From contig CACYBN010000082.1 in assembly GCA_902772675.1 (NCBI GenBank), forward strand, positions 1-7,547: a stretch of DNA of 7,547 nucleotides, written 5' to 3'. The translations under genes and the position numbers were made by a program. The first letter of the stretch is position 1. Each line of letters opens with the position of its first letter. The notes beneath the pieces are model-generated. The model had not been told where the DNA came from. It made no database searches and was given only the letters and a program-made list of their open reading frames with translations. Shown one piece after another: positions 1-4,998 of this stretch. Source of the stretch: an uncultured Erysipelotrichaceae bacterium (GTDB taxonomy: Bacteria; Bacillota_I; Bacilli_A; RF39; UBA660).

Positions 1-86
1 GAGACAGAGAGATTTGAACTCTCGCACCAGTTGCCCGGTCTACACCCTTAGCAGGGGCGCCTCTTCAGCCTCTTGAGTATGTCTCC
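1..86 (-). tRNA. tRNA-Ser(GCU), 3' end cut by window edge
   Basis: Read on the minus strand, this folds as a class II tRNA. The 5' acceptor strand GGAGACA pairs with TGTCTC at the window edge. The anticodon stem CGCCC/GGGTG holds the loop CTGCTAA, giving anticodon GCU (bases 50-52), followed by a long variable arm and the T-arm GAGAGTTCAAATCTCTC. The long variable arm plus GCU identify serine, decoding AGC/AGU. The last acceptor base, the discriminator and any encoded CCA lie outside the window. Confidence 0.95.
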
Positions 87-104
87 ATAACGCTTACATG
101 ACTA

Positions 105-134
105 ATTATAACTTAAAATTAGCCATTTAGTCAA
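105..134 (-). promoter_or_regulatory. Sigma-A promoter of tRNA-Ser
   Basis: On the minus strand, TTGACT (129-134) and a perfect TATAAT (105-110) are separated by 18 bases. The predicted start is near base 98, about 12 bases before the mature tRNA 5' end. The -35 box starts only three bases past the stop codon of the upstream gene, with no hairpin between, so read-through from that gene into the tRNA is possible. The inverted repeat TGACTAA/TTAGTCA (99-105 and 127-133) brackets the promoter. Confidence 0.8.
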
Positions 135-136
135 CA

Positions 137-871
137 TTATTTATCCATTTTATTAACTCTAAGTTTACCATCATTTAAACTTATAGAAACATCTCTTTTA
201 AGTTCAGTTGCATCTATATTTAAATCGTCATTTCCATCATATATATAATAGGCAAAAGATGTATCTCTAGCTAGAGAATAATCATCAAATACTAATACAT
301 CACTATTAGATATTTTATCTATACTAGATACATTATTTATAATATTAATAGAATGATTATTTTCATTGATATCAAAATAATAATTATTATCTTTATCCAT
401 ATAAATATTAATAGTTAAAGTTCCTATTTCAATTACTTCAGTACTTGTTAATGGAATTATTTCTAGATAGTGATTAGTTAATGCTTCATTAAATTCTTCA
501 TTGTCTAAAGTATCAGTTTTCATATATAAATAAGAAATATCATAATTATTTATAAGAAAACCAATATTACCAATTGATGATTCTTCTAAATTAGGTAATA
601 TTACATATTCAAACTTACTAATATTTAAAGAAGAAATAACTTTTAATAATTTTTCTTGATCATCAAAACTACCTGTTCCAATTAAAATATTAAAATTATC
701 TTTTTGAATAATTGTTATATTAGATTTACCAATATCATAAAAAGAAACTAAAGAAGAATTAATACTATCTTCATTTTCTTTATTATTGTTGCTTAAAATT
801 ATATTAAGACTAATAAATAATCCAAGTATTAATACAATAAATACTCCGATAATGATATATATTTTCTTCAT
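137..871 (-). CDS. Membrane-anchored, degenerate ComEC-like metallo-beta-lactamase-fold protein
   Basis: The 244-residue protein has one N-terminal membrane segment (about residues 4-27) with a short MKK cytoplasmic end, so the rest should lie outside the membrane. From residue 41 the order of motifs follows the MBL domain of ComEC/Rec2-type proteins. FYDIG (44-48) stands for the family's F-x-D-V-G-Q-G-D. NILIGTG (61-67) stands for LIDTG. Then comes an alpha/beta unit ending in VILPNLEESSIGNIG (90-104), where the family has THxHxDHIGG, and VLVFDDYS (192-199), where it has VLKxxHHGS. All expected zinc ligands are replaced, so hydrolase activity is unlikely. The start ATG is preceded by AGGTGA at suitable spacing. 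The small gene upstream may be co-transcribed; tRNA-Ser follows. The fold assignment is by eye from spaced motifs. The function is unknown; a structural or ligand-binding role is inference. Confidence 0.8.
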   Translation of the reverse strand: MKKIYIIIGVFIVLILGLFISLNIILSNNNKENEDSINSSLVSFYDIGKSNITIIQKDNFNILIGTGSFDDQEKLLKVISSLNISKFEYVILPNLEESSIGNIGFLINNYDISYLYMKTDTLDNEEFNEALTNHYLEIIPLTSTEVIEIGTLTINIYMDKDNNYYFDINENNHSINIINNVSSIDKISNSDVLVFDDYSLARDTSFAYYIYDGNDDLNIDATELKRDVSISLNDGKLRVNKMDK

Positions 872-887
872 ATTATCACCTATTATT

Positions 888-896
888 ATTATAACA
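888..896 (-). promoter_or_regulatory. Extended -10 promoter of the degenerate MBL gene
   Basis: The minus strand reads TGTTATAAT, a perfect TGn plus TATAAT. No good -35 box is seen 16-18 bases further upstream. The predicted start near base 881 would give a leader of about 10 bases containing the AGGTGA ribosome site. The element sits between the upstream small gene's stop and this gene's start. Confidence 0.6.
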
Positions 897-905
897 TAAA
901 TTCTT

Positions 906-1049
906 TTATTTATTTCTCTCTTTAACTAATCTTTTAGCTTTTATACCAGTATAATCTGGATATTTATTTAAATACTTTTCTAAATTATCTAAATTTTCTA
1001 TATTAAATTTAATTATTCCTTTTGGTGTTTCAATTTCTATTTCGTACAT
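906..1049 (-). CDS. Hypothetical 47-residue protein
   Basis: I do not recognise this small protein. It begins MYEIEIETPKGIIKF and ends in a basic tail (KAKRLVKERNK). The alternation suggests two beta strands (residues 2-16), a helix (about 18-28) and a further strand or helix. It has no membrane segment or cysteine. The frame is open for 19 more codons upstream, but that part would be read through the tRNA-Lys terminator. The ATG at 1049 has AGGGG six bases upstream, so I take it as the start. It lies 34 bases before the MBL-like gene, with no hairpin between, so the two may share a transcript. Coding status rests on the ribosome site and a protein-like sequence only. Confidence 0.6.
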   Translation of the reverse strand: MYEIEIETPKGIIKFNIENLDNLEKYLNKYPDYTGIKAKRLVKERNK

Positions 1050-1055
1050 ATCTAA

Positions 1056-1060
1056 CCCCT
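1056..1060 (-). promoter_or_regulatory. Ribosome binding site fixing the 47-residue gene's start
   Basis: AGGGG on the minus strand lies six bases upstream of the ATG at 1049. The only earlier in-frame ATG (first base 1106) lies between tRNA-Lys and its terminator, so this site decides the start. Confidence 0.6.
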
Positions 1061-1068
1061 GATAAATA

Positions 1069-1074
1069 AGTATA
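1069..1074 (-). promoter_or_regulatory. Possible -10 box for the 47-residue gene
   Basis: TATACT on the minus strand directly follows the U-tract of the tRNA-Lys terminator and would start transcription near 1062, giving a leader of about 13 bases. No convincing -35 box sits at 16-18 bases; TTGCAA inside the terminator hairpin is at 15. The alternative is terminator read-through from tRNA-Lys. Confidence 0.25.
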
Positions 1075-1100
1075 AAAAAATCCTTGCTATTGCAAGGATT
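1074..1100 (-). terminator. Intrinsic terminator of tRNA-Lys
   Basis: On the minus strand, AATCCTTGC and GCAAGGATT form a perfect 9-bp stem with loop AATA, followed by a run of T (seven, counting the two stem bases). It begins 12 bases after the tRNA's encoded CCA. Confidence 0.9.
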
Positions 1101-1112
1101 CTTCATTCAAAC

Positions 1113-1188
1113 TGGTGTCCCCTTAGGGATTCGAACCCTAGACCCACTGATTAAGAGTCAGTTGCTCTACCAACTGAGCTAAGGAGAC
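1113..1188 (-). tRNA. tRNA-Lys(CUU), CCA encoded
   Basis: The minus strand gives a complete 76-base class I tRNA. The acceptor strand GTCTCCT pairs with AGGGGAC (one G-U pair), then discriminator A and an encoded CCA (1113-1115). The D-arm is AGCTCAGTTGGTAGAGC. The anticodon stem ACTGA/TCAGT carries loop CTCTTAA with anticodon CUU (bases 1153-1155), and the T-arm is TAGGGTTCGAATCCCTA. CUU reads the AAG lysine codon. It has its own promoter and terminator, so it is a single-gene unit. Confidence 0.97.
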
Positions 1189-1207
1189 AAAACTTAACTA
1201 CTAGTAA

Positions 1208-1235
1208 ATTATAACATATTTCTAGAAGTTTTCAA
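1208..1235 (-). promoter_or_regulatory. Sigma-A promoter of tRNA-Lys
   Basis: On the minus strand, TTGAAA (1230-1235), a 16-base spacer and TATAAT (1208-1213) are seen, with a TG one base upstream of the -10 (extended -10). The predicted start near 1201 is about 12 bases before the tRNA, matching the spacing seen at tRNA-Ser. Confidence 0.85.
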
Positions 1236-1246
1236 GTATTTAGAAT

Positions 1247-1271
1247 AAAAAAGATGCAAATGCATCCTTTT
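1247..1271 (-). terminator. Intrinsic terminator of the prepilin gene
   Basis: The minus strand reads AAAAGGATGCA-TT-TGCATC followed by six T. The stem GATGC/GCATC is closed by an AT-rich loop. It begins a few bases after the prepilin stop codon. Its sequence is nearly the same as the hairpin at 4970-4998. Confidence 0.8.
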
Positions 1272-1273
1272 GT

Positions 1274-1474
1274 TTATTTACAATAACCTTCTCCTGGTTT
1301 TTCTCCCTCTACATATTCTTTATCTGAAATACTGCATGATGTTTTAGTAATACTATCTTTTAGATAACCACCAAAAGTATTAATTATTCCAATGATAATA
1401 ACTGATATTAAAGCAATAATTAAAACATACTCTACTAGTGCTTGTCCTTCTTTTTTATCGATAACCTTTTTCAT
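1274..1474 (-). CDS. Flp-type (Tad, class III signal peptide) prepilin
   Basis: The 66-residue protein has the layout of Flp/type IVb prepilins. A short basic leader (residues 1-10, MKKVIDKKEG) is followed by the cleavage-site motif G10 then QALVEY, placing Glu and Tyr at mature positions 5 and 6, the hallmark of Flp pilins. A hydrophobic helix runs to about residue 34 and drives export and filament packing. The prepilin peptidase should cut after G10, leaving 56 residues. C47 and C65 flank a hydrophilic C-terminal loop and could form a disulfide. The start has GGTGAT upstream and a near-consensus promoter. No peptidase, ATPase or membrane platform gene is in the window, so assembly must rely on genes elsewhere. 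It could be a minor or pseudopilin rather than the main subunit. Confidence 0.88.
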   Translation of the reverse strand: MKKVIDKKEGQALVEYVLIIALISVIIIGIINTFGGYLKDSITKTSCSISDKEYVEGEKPGEGYCK

Positions 1475-1504
1475 AAAAAATCACCATACCTTTTATCTAA
1501 GATA

Positions 1505-1533
1505 ATTTTATTATGATTAGGTATTTTTGTCAA
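1505..1533 (-). promoter_or_regulatory. Strong sigma-A promoter of the prepilin gene
   Basis: On the minus strand, a perfect TTGACA (1528-1533), a 17-base spacer and TAAAAT (1505-1510) are seen. The predicted start near 1498 leaves a leader of about 24 bases with GGTGAT before the ATG. It has the best -35 box in the window, which fits an abundant structural product. Confidence 0.85.
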
Positions 1534-1538
1534 TATTG

Positions 1539-1547
1539 TGATATATT
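1539..1547 (+). promoter_or_regulatory. Possible extended -10 promoter of the DUF192 gene
   Basis: TGATATATT on the plus strand fits TGn plus TATAAT with one mismatch. No -35 match is seen at 17 bases (AGGTAT). The predicted start near 1554 would fall at the ribosome site GGTGAT (1554-1559), giving a very short leader. It lies only five bases from the -35 box of the divergent prepilin promoter, so the two could compete. Confidence 0.4.
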
Positions 1548-1562
1548 TAAAATGGTGATGAT

Positions 1563-1862
1563 ATGGGAAAAATAAGAGTAATCGAAGCCAAATCATTTAA
1601 AGATAGATTATTAGGTTTATGTTTCAAAAAAAATATAGATTACTGTATGTACTTTGATAATTGTAATAGTATTCATACCTTCTTTATGAAAGAACCTATA
1701 GATGTAGTAATGACTGATAAAAACAATAAAATAATCTATATAAAAAAGAATATGAAAAAGAATAGAATTATTCTTCCTAAAAAGAATGTATCTAAGACTT
1801 ATGAATTTCCTAACAATTATATAAAAGATCAAAAAAAAGGAGATATTTTAGTAATAAAATAA
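1563..1862 (+). CDS. DUF192 family protein
   Basis: This 99-residue protein matches the DUF192 pattern in order: DRLLGL (14-19) followed by a short spacer, MYF (29-31), the core signature IHTFFMKEPIDVVMTD (37-52; family form h-x-T-x-x-M-x-x-P-I-D-V-x-x-x-D), two beta strands (57-60 and 68-71), and the closing GDIL (93-96). Members of this family have no settled biochemical role. Many in Gram-negative bacteria carry signal peptides, but this one has none and should be cytoplasmic. It is the only plus-strand gene in the window. It starts 88 bases from the divergent prepilin gene, and DUF192 genes are, as I recall, sometimes found beside Tad-type pilin genes. The start is supported by GGTGAT five to six bases upstream. 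Confidence 0.88.
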   Translation: MGKIRVIEAKSFKDRLLGLCFKKNIDYCMYFDNCNSIHTFFMKEPIDVVMTDKNNKIIYIKKNMKKNRIILPKKNVSKTYEFPNNYIKDQKKGDILVIK

Positions 1863-1872
1863 CTCTTTTTTT
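1833..1872. terminator. Bidirectional hairpin between convergent genes
   Basis: A long AT-rich hairpin: TATTTTA/TAAAATA (1844-1850 with 1855-1861) around loop GTAA, an A-A mismatch, then GAG/CTC, one G-T pair, and six A opposite six T. It ends in T on both strands, so it could stop transcription from both sides. It covers the last codons and stop of the DUF192 gene and the stop of the opposing gene. The stem is weak in GC, so strength is uncertain. Confidence 0.6.
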
Positions 1873-2599
1873 AACTCATTTTTTTAGTAACATTTGATTT
1901 TAGTTTTTTAGGTATTTCTCTAATTTCTCTTCTTGCTTTTCTTGCTGCGATTCTACGAGCTCTATTTTCTTCTGTTCCAAAGAAATTACTAGTTTCTTTT
2001 ATTGTTTTTCTACTAATAATTCTATTGATATTTTCTTTTATACCTTCATCTAAACTATCCATAAATTTAGGATAATTATTAGCTAAATAAGCAACACCAC
2101 TAGCATACATAGCATCTGCTACTTGATCTTTTCCTTCTGTTATAGCTTCAAATAAATCTGGCATAGCTAATAATAATGTAACTAAACTATCTGTATTTGA
2201 ACTTATTCCATATATACCACATCTAATAGCTTCATATTGATCTCTTAACTCAACATGAAAAGCATTTGCTGCAGTCTTCATCGATTCATTTCGTTTTAAA
2301 AAATAAGATATATTTTGACATTCAAATTCAATTCTTTCTTGAGTTTTAACATCCATTGTTGGATCAATTACAGTATTTATCCAACTAGCACGAAATGTTC
2401 TTCTTAATTTATCTCCTAAATTATCTATATAAAAACTATAAGATACTTTATTTATTAGATTGCTTAATCCATCTATAAAATTAATTGATCCTTCAAAACT
2501 TCCATATTTCATTCCTAATTCATTAGCATCCATACTGAATAAATCACTTTGTACTTCTAAAGTATTTTTAATCTTTCTTTTTTCTTCTGCTAGCACCAT
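1871..2599 (-). CDS. Unrecognised protein translated from the lon operon
   Basis: I do not recognise this 242-residue protein. It looks soluble and mostly helical: no signal peptide, and the most hydrophobic stretch (about 139-152, LVTLLLAMPDLFEA) is too short and mixed for a clear membrane span. The N-terminal half is acidic to neutral. The C-terminal 30 residues are very basic (ARRIAARKARREIREIPKKL, about 214-233, then KSNVTKK), which could bind nucleic acid, ribosomes or acidic membrane. No catalytic motif stands out. Its first 32 bases overlap the end of lon in another frame. It has its own AAGGAG site inside lon, and the pair have no terminator between them. This points to co-transcription and probably coupled translation. 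A link to Lon as substrate, adaptor or regulator is inference only. The start is the ATG at 2599. Confidence 0.85.
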   Translation of the reverse strand: MVLAEEKRKIKNTLEVQSDLFSMDANELGMKYGSFEGSINFIDGLSNLINKVSYSFYIDNLGDKLRRTFRASWINTVIDPTMDVKTQERIEFECQNISYFLKRNESMKTAANAFHVELRDQYEAIRCGIYGISSNTDSLVTLLLAMPDLFEAITEGKDQVADAMYASGVAYLANNYPKFMDSLDEGIKENINRIISRKTIKETSNFFGTEENRARRIAARKARREIREIPKKLKSNVTKKMS

Positions 2600-4910
2600 T
2601 TTTATTCTCTCCTTTTATTTTTTCATATATATCAACATAGTTTTCAACAAAGATAAACTCTAAATCCTTTTTTATATCTTCTGGCACTTCACTTAAATCT
2701 TTTTCATTCTCTTTAGGTAAAAATACCGTTTTCATCATTGCCCTATGAGCACCAATTATTTTTTCTTTAAGTCCACCTATAGGTAAAATTTTACCCCTTA
2801 ATGTAATTTCACCTGTCATACAAATTTTAGAACTAATCTTAGCGTTTGTAAACAAACTTATTAAAGCAGTAGTTACCGCTACCCCAGCTGAAGGTCCTTC
2901 TTTAGGTACACTTCCTTCTGGAACATGAATATGTATACTAGATTCTTCAATTTTATCTATATCTATTCCAAATTTATCACTATTAGCTTTAATATAAGAG
3001 AATGCTATTTGAGCAGACTCTTGCATTACTTCTCCTAAAGAACCAGTAAGTATAAGTTCACCTTTACCTTTATACATTGTTGTTTCTATTGGTAGTATAT
3101 CTCCACCATACTTAGTATATGCAAGTCCATTAACTACTCCAATATTACCTTCTGAATCATTATTGTGATAGAAATATTTTTCATTACCTAAATATTCAGA
3201 AATATTATCTACTTTAATAACATAATTCTCTTTTGATTTATCTACTACTATCTTCTTAACTATCTTTCTAATTATAGTTGCAATTAATCTTTCAAGTTCA
3301 CGTACTCCACTTTCTTTAGTATAATTTCTAATTATAGAAAGTATCGCATCATCTTCAAATTTAATCTTATTCTTCTTTACTCCATGTTCTTCTAATTGAT
3401 TAGGAATTAAATAGATTCTAGCTATATCTAATTTTTCATATTCAGTATAACTAGATAGTTCTACTATTTCTAATCTATCTTTTAATTCTTCTGGTATTTG
3501 ATCTATATAATTAGCAGTTGCAATAAACATAACACTAGATAAATCAAATTCTTCTTCTATATAATGGTCAGTAAATGTAGTATTTTGTTCTTTATCTAAT
3601 ACTTCTAACAAAGCCGATGCAGGATCACCTTTGATATCTTTAGTCATCTTATCTATTTCATCTATTATAAATACAGGATTAGTAGTACCAGTTTTCTTCA
3701 TTCCTTGAATAATTAATCCTGGAGCTGCTCCTACATAAGTTCTTCTATGTCCAACAATTTCAGCTTCATCATTAACTCCACCTACACTTATTTTTGTACT
3801 CTTTCTATTTAAACTTTTAGCAATACTTTGTGCTAATGTAGTTTTACCTACTCCAGGTGGACCTACTAAACATATAATTGGACTCTTTAAACTATTCTTA
3901 TTTTGTTTAACAGCTAAGAATTCAATAATTCTATCTTTAACTGTATCCAACGAATAATGAGTTCTATCTAAATCTTCTTTTACTTTCTTTAAATTTGTTT
4001 CATCTTCAGTATAATTAGCCCATGGTAATTCTAATAACCAATCTATATAAGTAGTAAGAATACCTACTTCAGGACTATTAGGATTTACTGATTCATATCT
4101 ATTTATTTCTTGTTCTAATCTAGTTTTTATCTTACTAGGACAATTTAACTTACGAGCTTTTTCTCTTAGTAAATCTACATCGTGATCATGAAGATCTCCT
4201 AATTCTTCTTTAATTACTCTAATCTTTTCTCTTAAAACAAATTCTCTTTGACTTTTATCTAGTCCTTTAGTAACATCTTCTTCTATTTGTTTTTCTAATT
4301 TTAATACTTCAATATCTCTATTGATATCATCAAGTATCATTTTAACTCTCTTAGTCGCAGAAAATTCTTTAATATATTCTAATTTTCTTTCAAAATCTAT
4401 TGGTAAAAATAATGCAACTATATCAGTTAATTGATCTATTTCATTAATACCACTTATTTGAGATAAAACTGTATTAGACATATAAGGAACTTCTTTAACA
4501 TACATTTCTACGTGTTTAACTAAGCTTCTTACATAAGCAAGTTCTTCTCTCATATCTAAGTTTTCTGGTTCAACTGAACTAACTACCGCATCAATAATAT
4601 TATTATCTTTTGTATAAGTATGTACTGTTACTCTTTTTTCACCTGAAATAACTACTCTTGTTTTATTATTAGGCATATCTATTTTCATCTTAACACTACC
4701 TACTACTCCTACTTTAGGAAGTTCAGTAATATCTGGATCTTCTTCTAATAAGTCTTTTGGATTAACTACTAGTATTTCATTATCATAATAATCTTCAACT
4801 AAAGAAATAATTTTCTTATCTCTTTCGTTATCAATTTCTATACGTATTTCACTGTTGGGGAATAAGACCATGTTTCTAAGTAGCAATACCGGTAAGTTAG
4901 TTTTAATCAT
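2568..4910 (-). CDS. lon: Lon protease (endopeptidase La), ATP-dependent
   Basis: Lon degrades misfolded and regulatory proteins in the cytoplasm as a hexamer. With the ATG at 4910 the protein has 780 residues, the usual size for bacterial LonA. The N-terminal substrate-binding domain spans about 1-185, starting with the typical LPVLLLRNMVLFP. A helical region follows (about 186-310). The AAA+ module has Walker A GPPGVGKT (350-357), Walker B FIIDEID (414-420), a sensor-1 Asn in FIATAN (467), an Arg finger in KDRLE (479) and a sensor-2 Arg in ESGVRELER (537). The protease domain has catalytic Ser674 in PKEGPSAG and the Lys in GGLKEK (second Lys, 717). All key residues are present. The frame opens at a GTG (4919) and an ATG (4916), but GAGGTG at 4917-4922 overlaps or abuts these and suits the ATG at 4910. 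A strong promoter lies upstream; the downstream unknown gene is in the same operon. Confidence 0.98.
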   Translation of the reverse strand: MIKTNLPVLLLRNMVLFPNSEIRIEIDNERDKKIISLVEDYYDNEILVVNPKDLLEEDPDITELPKVGVVGSVKMKIDMPNNKTRVVISGEKRVTVHTYTKDNNIIDAVVSSVEPENLDMREELAYVRSLVKHVEMYVKEVPYMSNTVLSQISGINEIDQLTDIVALFLPIDFERKLEYIKEFSATKRVKMILDDINRDIEVLKLEKQIEEDVTKGLDKSQREFVLREKIRVIKEELGDLHDHDVDLLREKARKLNCPSKIKTRLEQEINRYESVNPNSPEVGILTTYIDWLLELPWANYTEDETNLKKVKEDLDRTHYSLDTVKDRIIEFLAVKQNKNSLKSPIICLVGPPGVGKTTLAQSIAKSLNRKSTKISVGGVNDEAEIVGHRRTYVGAAPGLIIQGMKKTGTTNPVFIIDEIDKMTKDIKGDPASALLEVLDKEQNTTFTDHYIEEEFDLSSVMFIATANYIDQIPEELKDRLEIVELSSYTEYEKLDIARIYLIPNQLEEHGVKKNKIKFEDDAILSIIRNYTKESGVRELERLIATIIRKIVKKIVVDKSKENYVIKVDNISEYLGNEKYFYHNNDSEGNIGVVNGLAYTKYGGDILPIETTMYKGKGELILTGSLGEVMQESAQIAFSYIKANSDKFGIDIDKIEESSIHIHVPEGSVPKEGPSAGVAVTTALISLFTNAKISSKICMTGEITLRGKILPIGGLKEKIIGAHRAMMKTVFLPKENEKDLSEVPEDIKKDLEFIFVENYVDIYEKIKGENKNGASRRKKKD
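2609..2614 (-). promoter_or_regulatory. Ribosome binding site inside lon for the downstream gene
   Basis: AAGGAG on the minus strand, nine bases before the ATG at 2599 and wholly inside the lon coding sequence. It is the closest match to the anti-Shine-Dalgarno in the window and supports the 32-base overlap as real. Confidence 0.8.
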
Positions 4911-4916
4911 AGTCAT

Positions 4917-4922
4917 CACCTC
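4917..4922 (-). promoter_or_regulatory. Ribosome binding site deciding the lon start
   Basis: GAGGTG on the minus strand, six bases from the ATG at 4910. The in-frame GTG (4919) lies within this site and the ATG (4916) touches it, so neither is a likely start. Confidence 0.75.
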
Positions 4923-4939
4923 AACAAAATATGCATACT

Positions 4940-4968
4940 ATTATAACTTTCGTACTATTAAAAATCAA
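4940..4968 (-). promoter_or_regulatory. Sigma-A promoter of the lon operon
   Basis: On the minus strand, TTGATT (4963-4968), a 17-base spacer and a perfect TATAAT (4940-4945) are seen. The predicted start near 4933 gives a leader of about 22 bases. I looked for a CIRCE repeat (TTAGCACTC pairs) and a CtsR site (GTCAAA direct repeats) and saw neither. The palindrome TATGCATA (4930-4937) sits over the predicted start. Confidence 0.85.
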
Positions 4969-4969
4969 G

Positions 4970-4998
4970 AAAAAAAGATGCATTATGCATCCTTTTTT
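4970..4998 (-). terminator. Intrinsic terminator upstream of lon
   Basis: The minus strand reads AAAAAAGGATGCA-TAA-TGCATC followed by seven T. The stem GATGC/GCATC can be extended by A-T pairs. The TAA of the upstream membrane-protein gene is the loop itself. The hairpin has T-runs on both strands but serves the minus-strand gene here. It separates that gene from the lon promoter. Confidence 0.8.

Noticed and set aside
1050..1106. N-terminal extension of the 47-residue protein to 66 residues
   Set aside because: It would be translated through the tRNA-Lys terminator hairpin, while a good AGGGG site points to the downstream ATG.
1617..1832. Minus-strand open frame opposite the DUF192 gene
   Set aside because: It mirrors the DUF192 coding strand, is rich in Ile, Phe and Tyr as expected for antisense of Lys/Asn codons, and the plus-strand frame has the family signature.
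2460..2663. Plus-strand open frame across the lon and downstream-gene junction
   Set aside because: It lies opposite two overlapping genes with better support and has no family signal.
4920..4982. Heat-shock operators (CIRCE, CtsR box) upstream of lon
   Set aside because: Neither the TTAGCACTC inverted repeat nor paired GTCAAA direct repeats are present.
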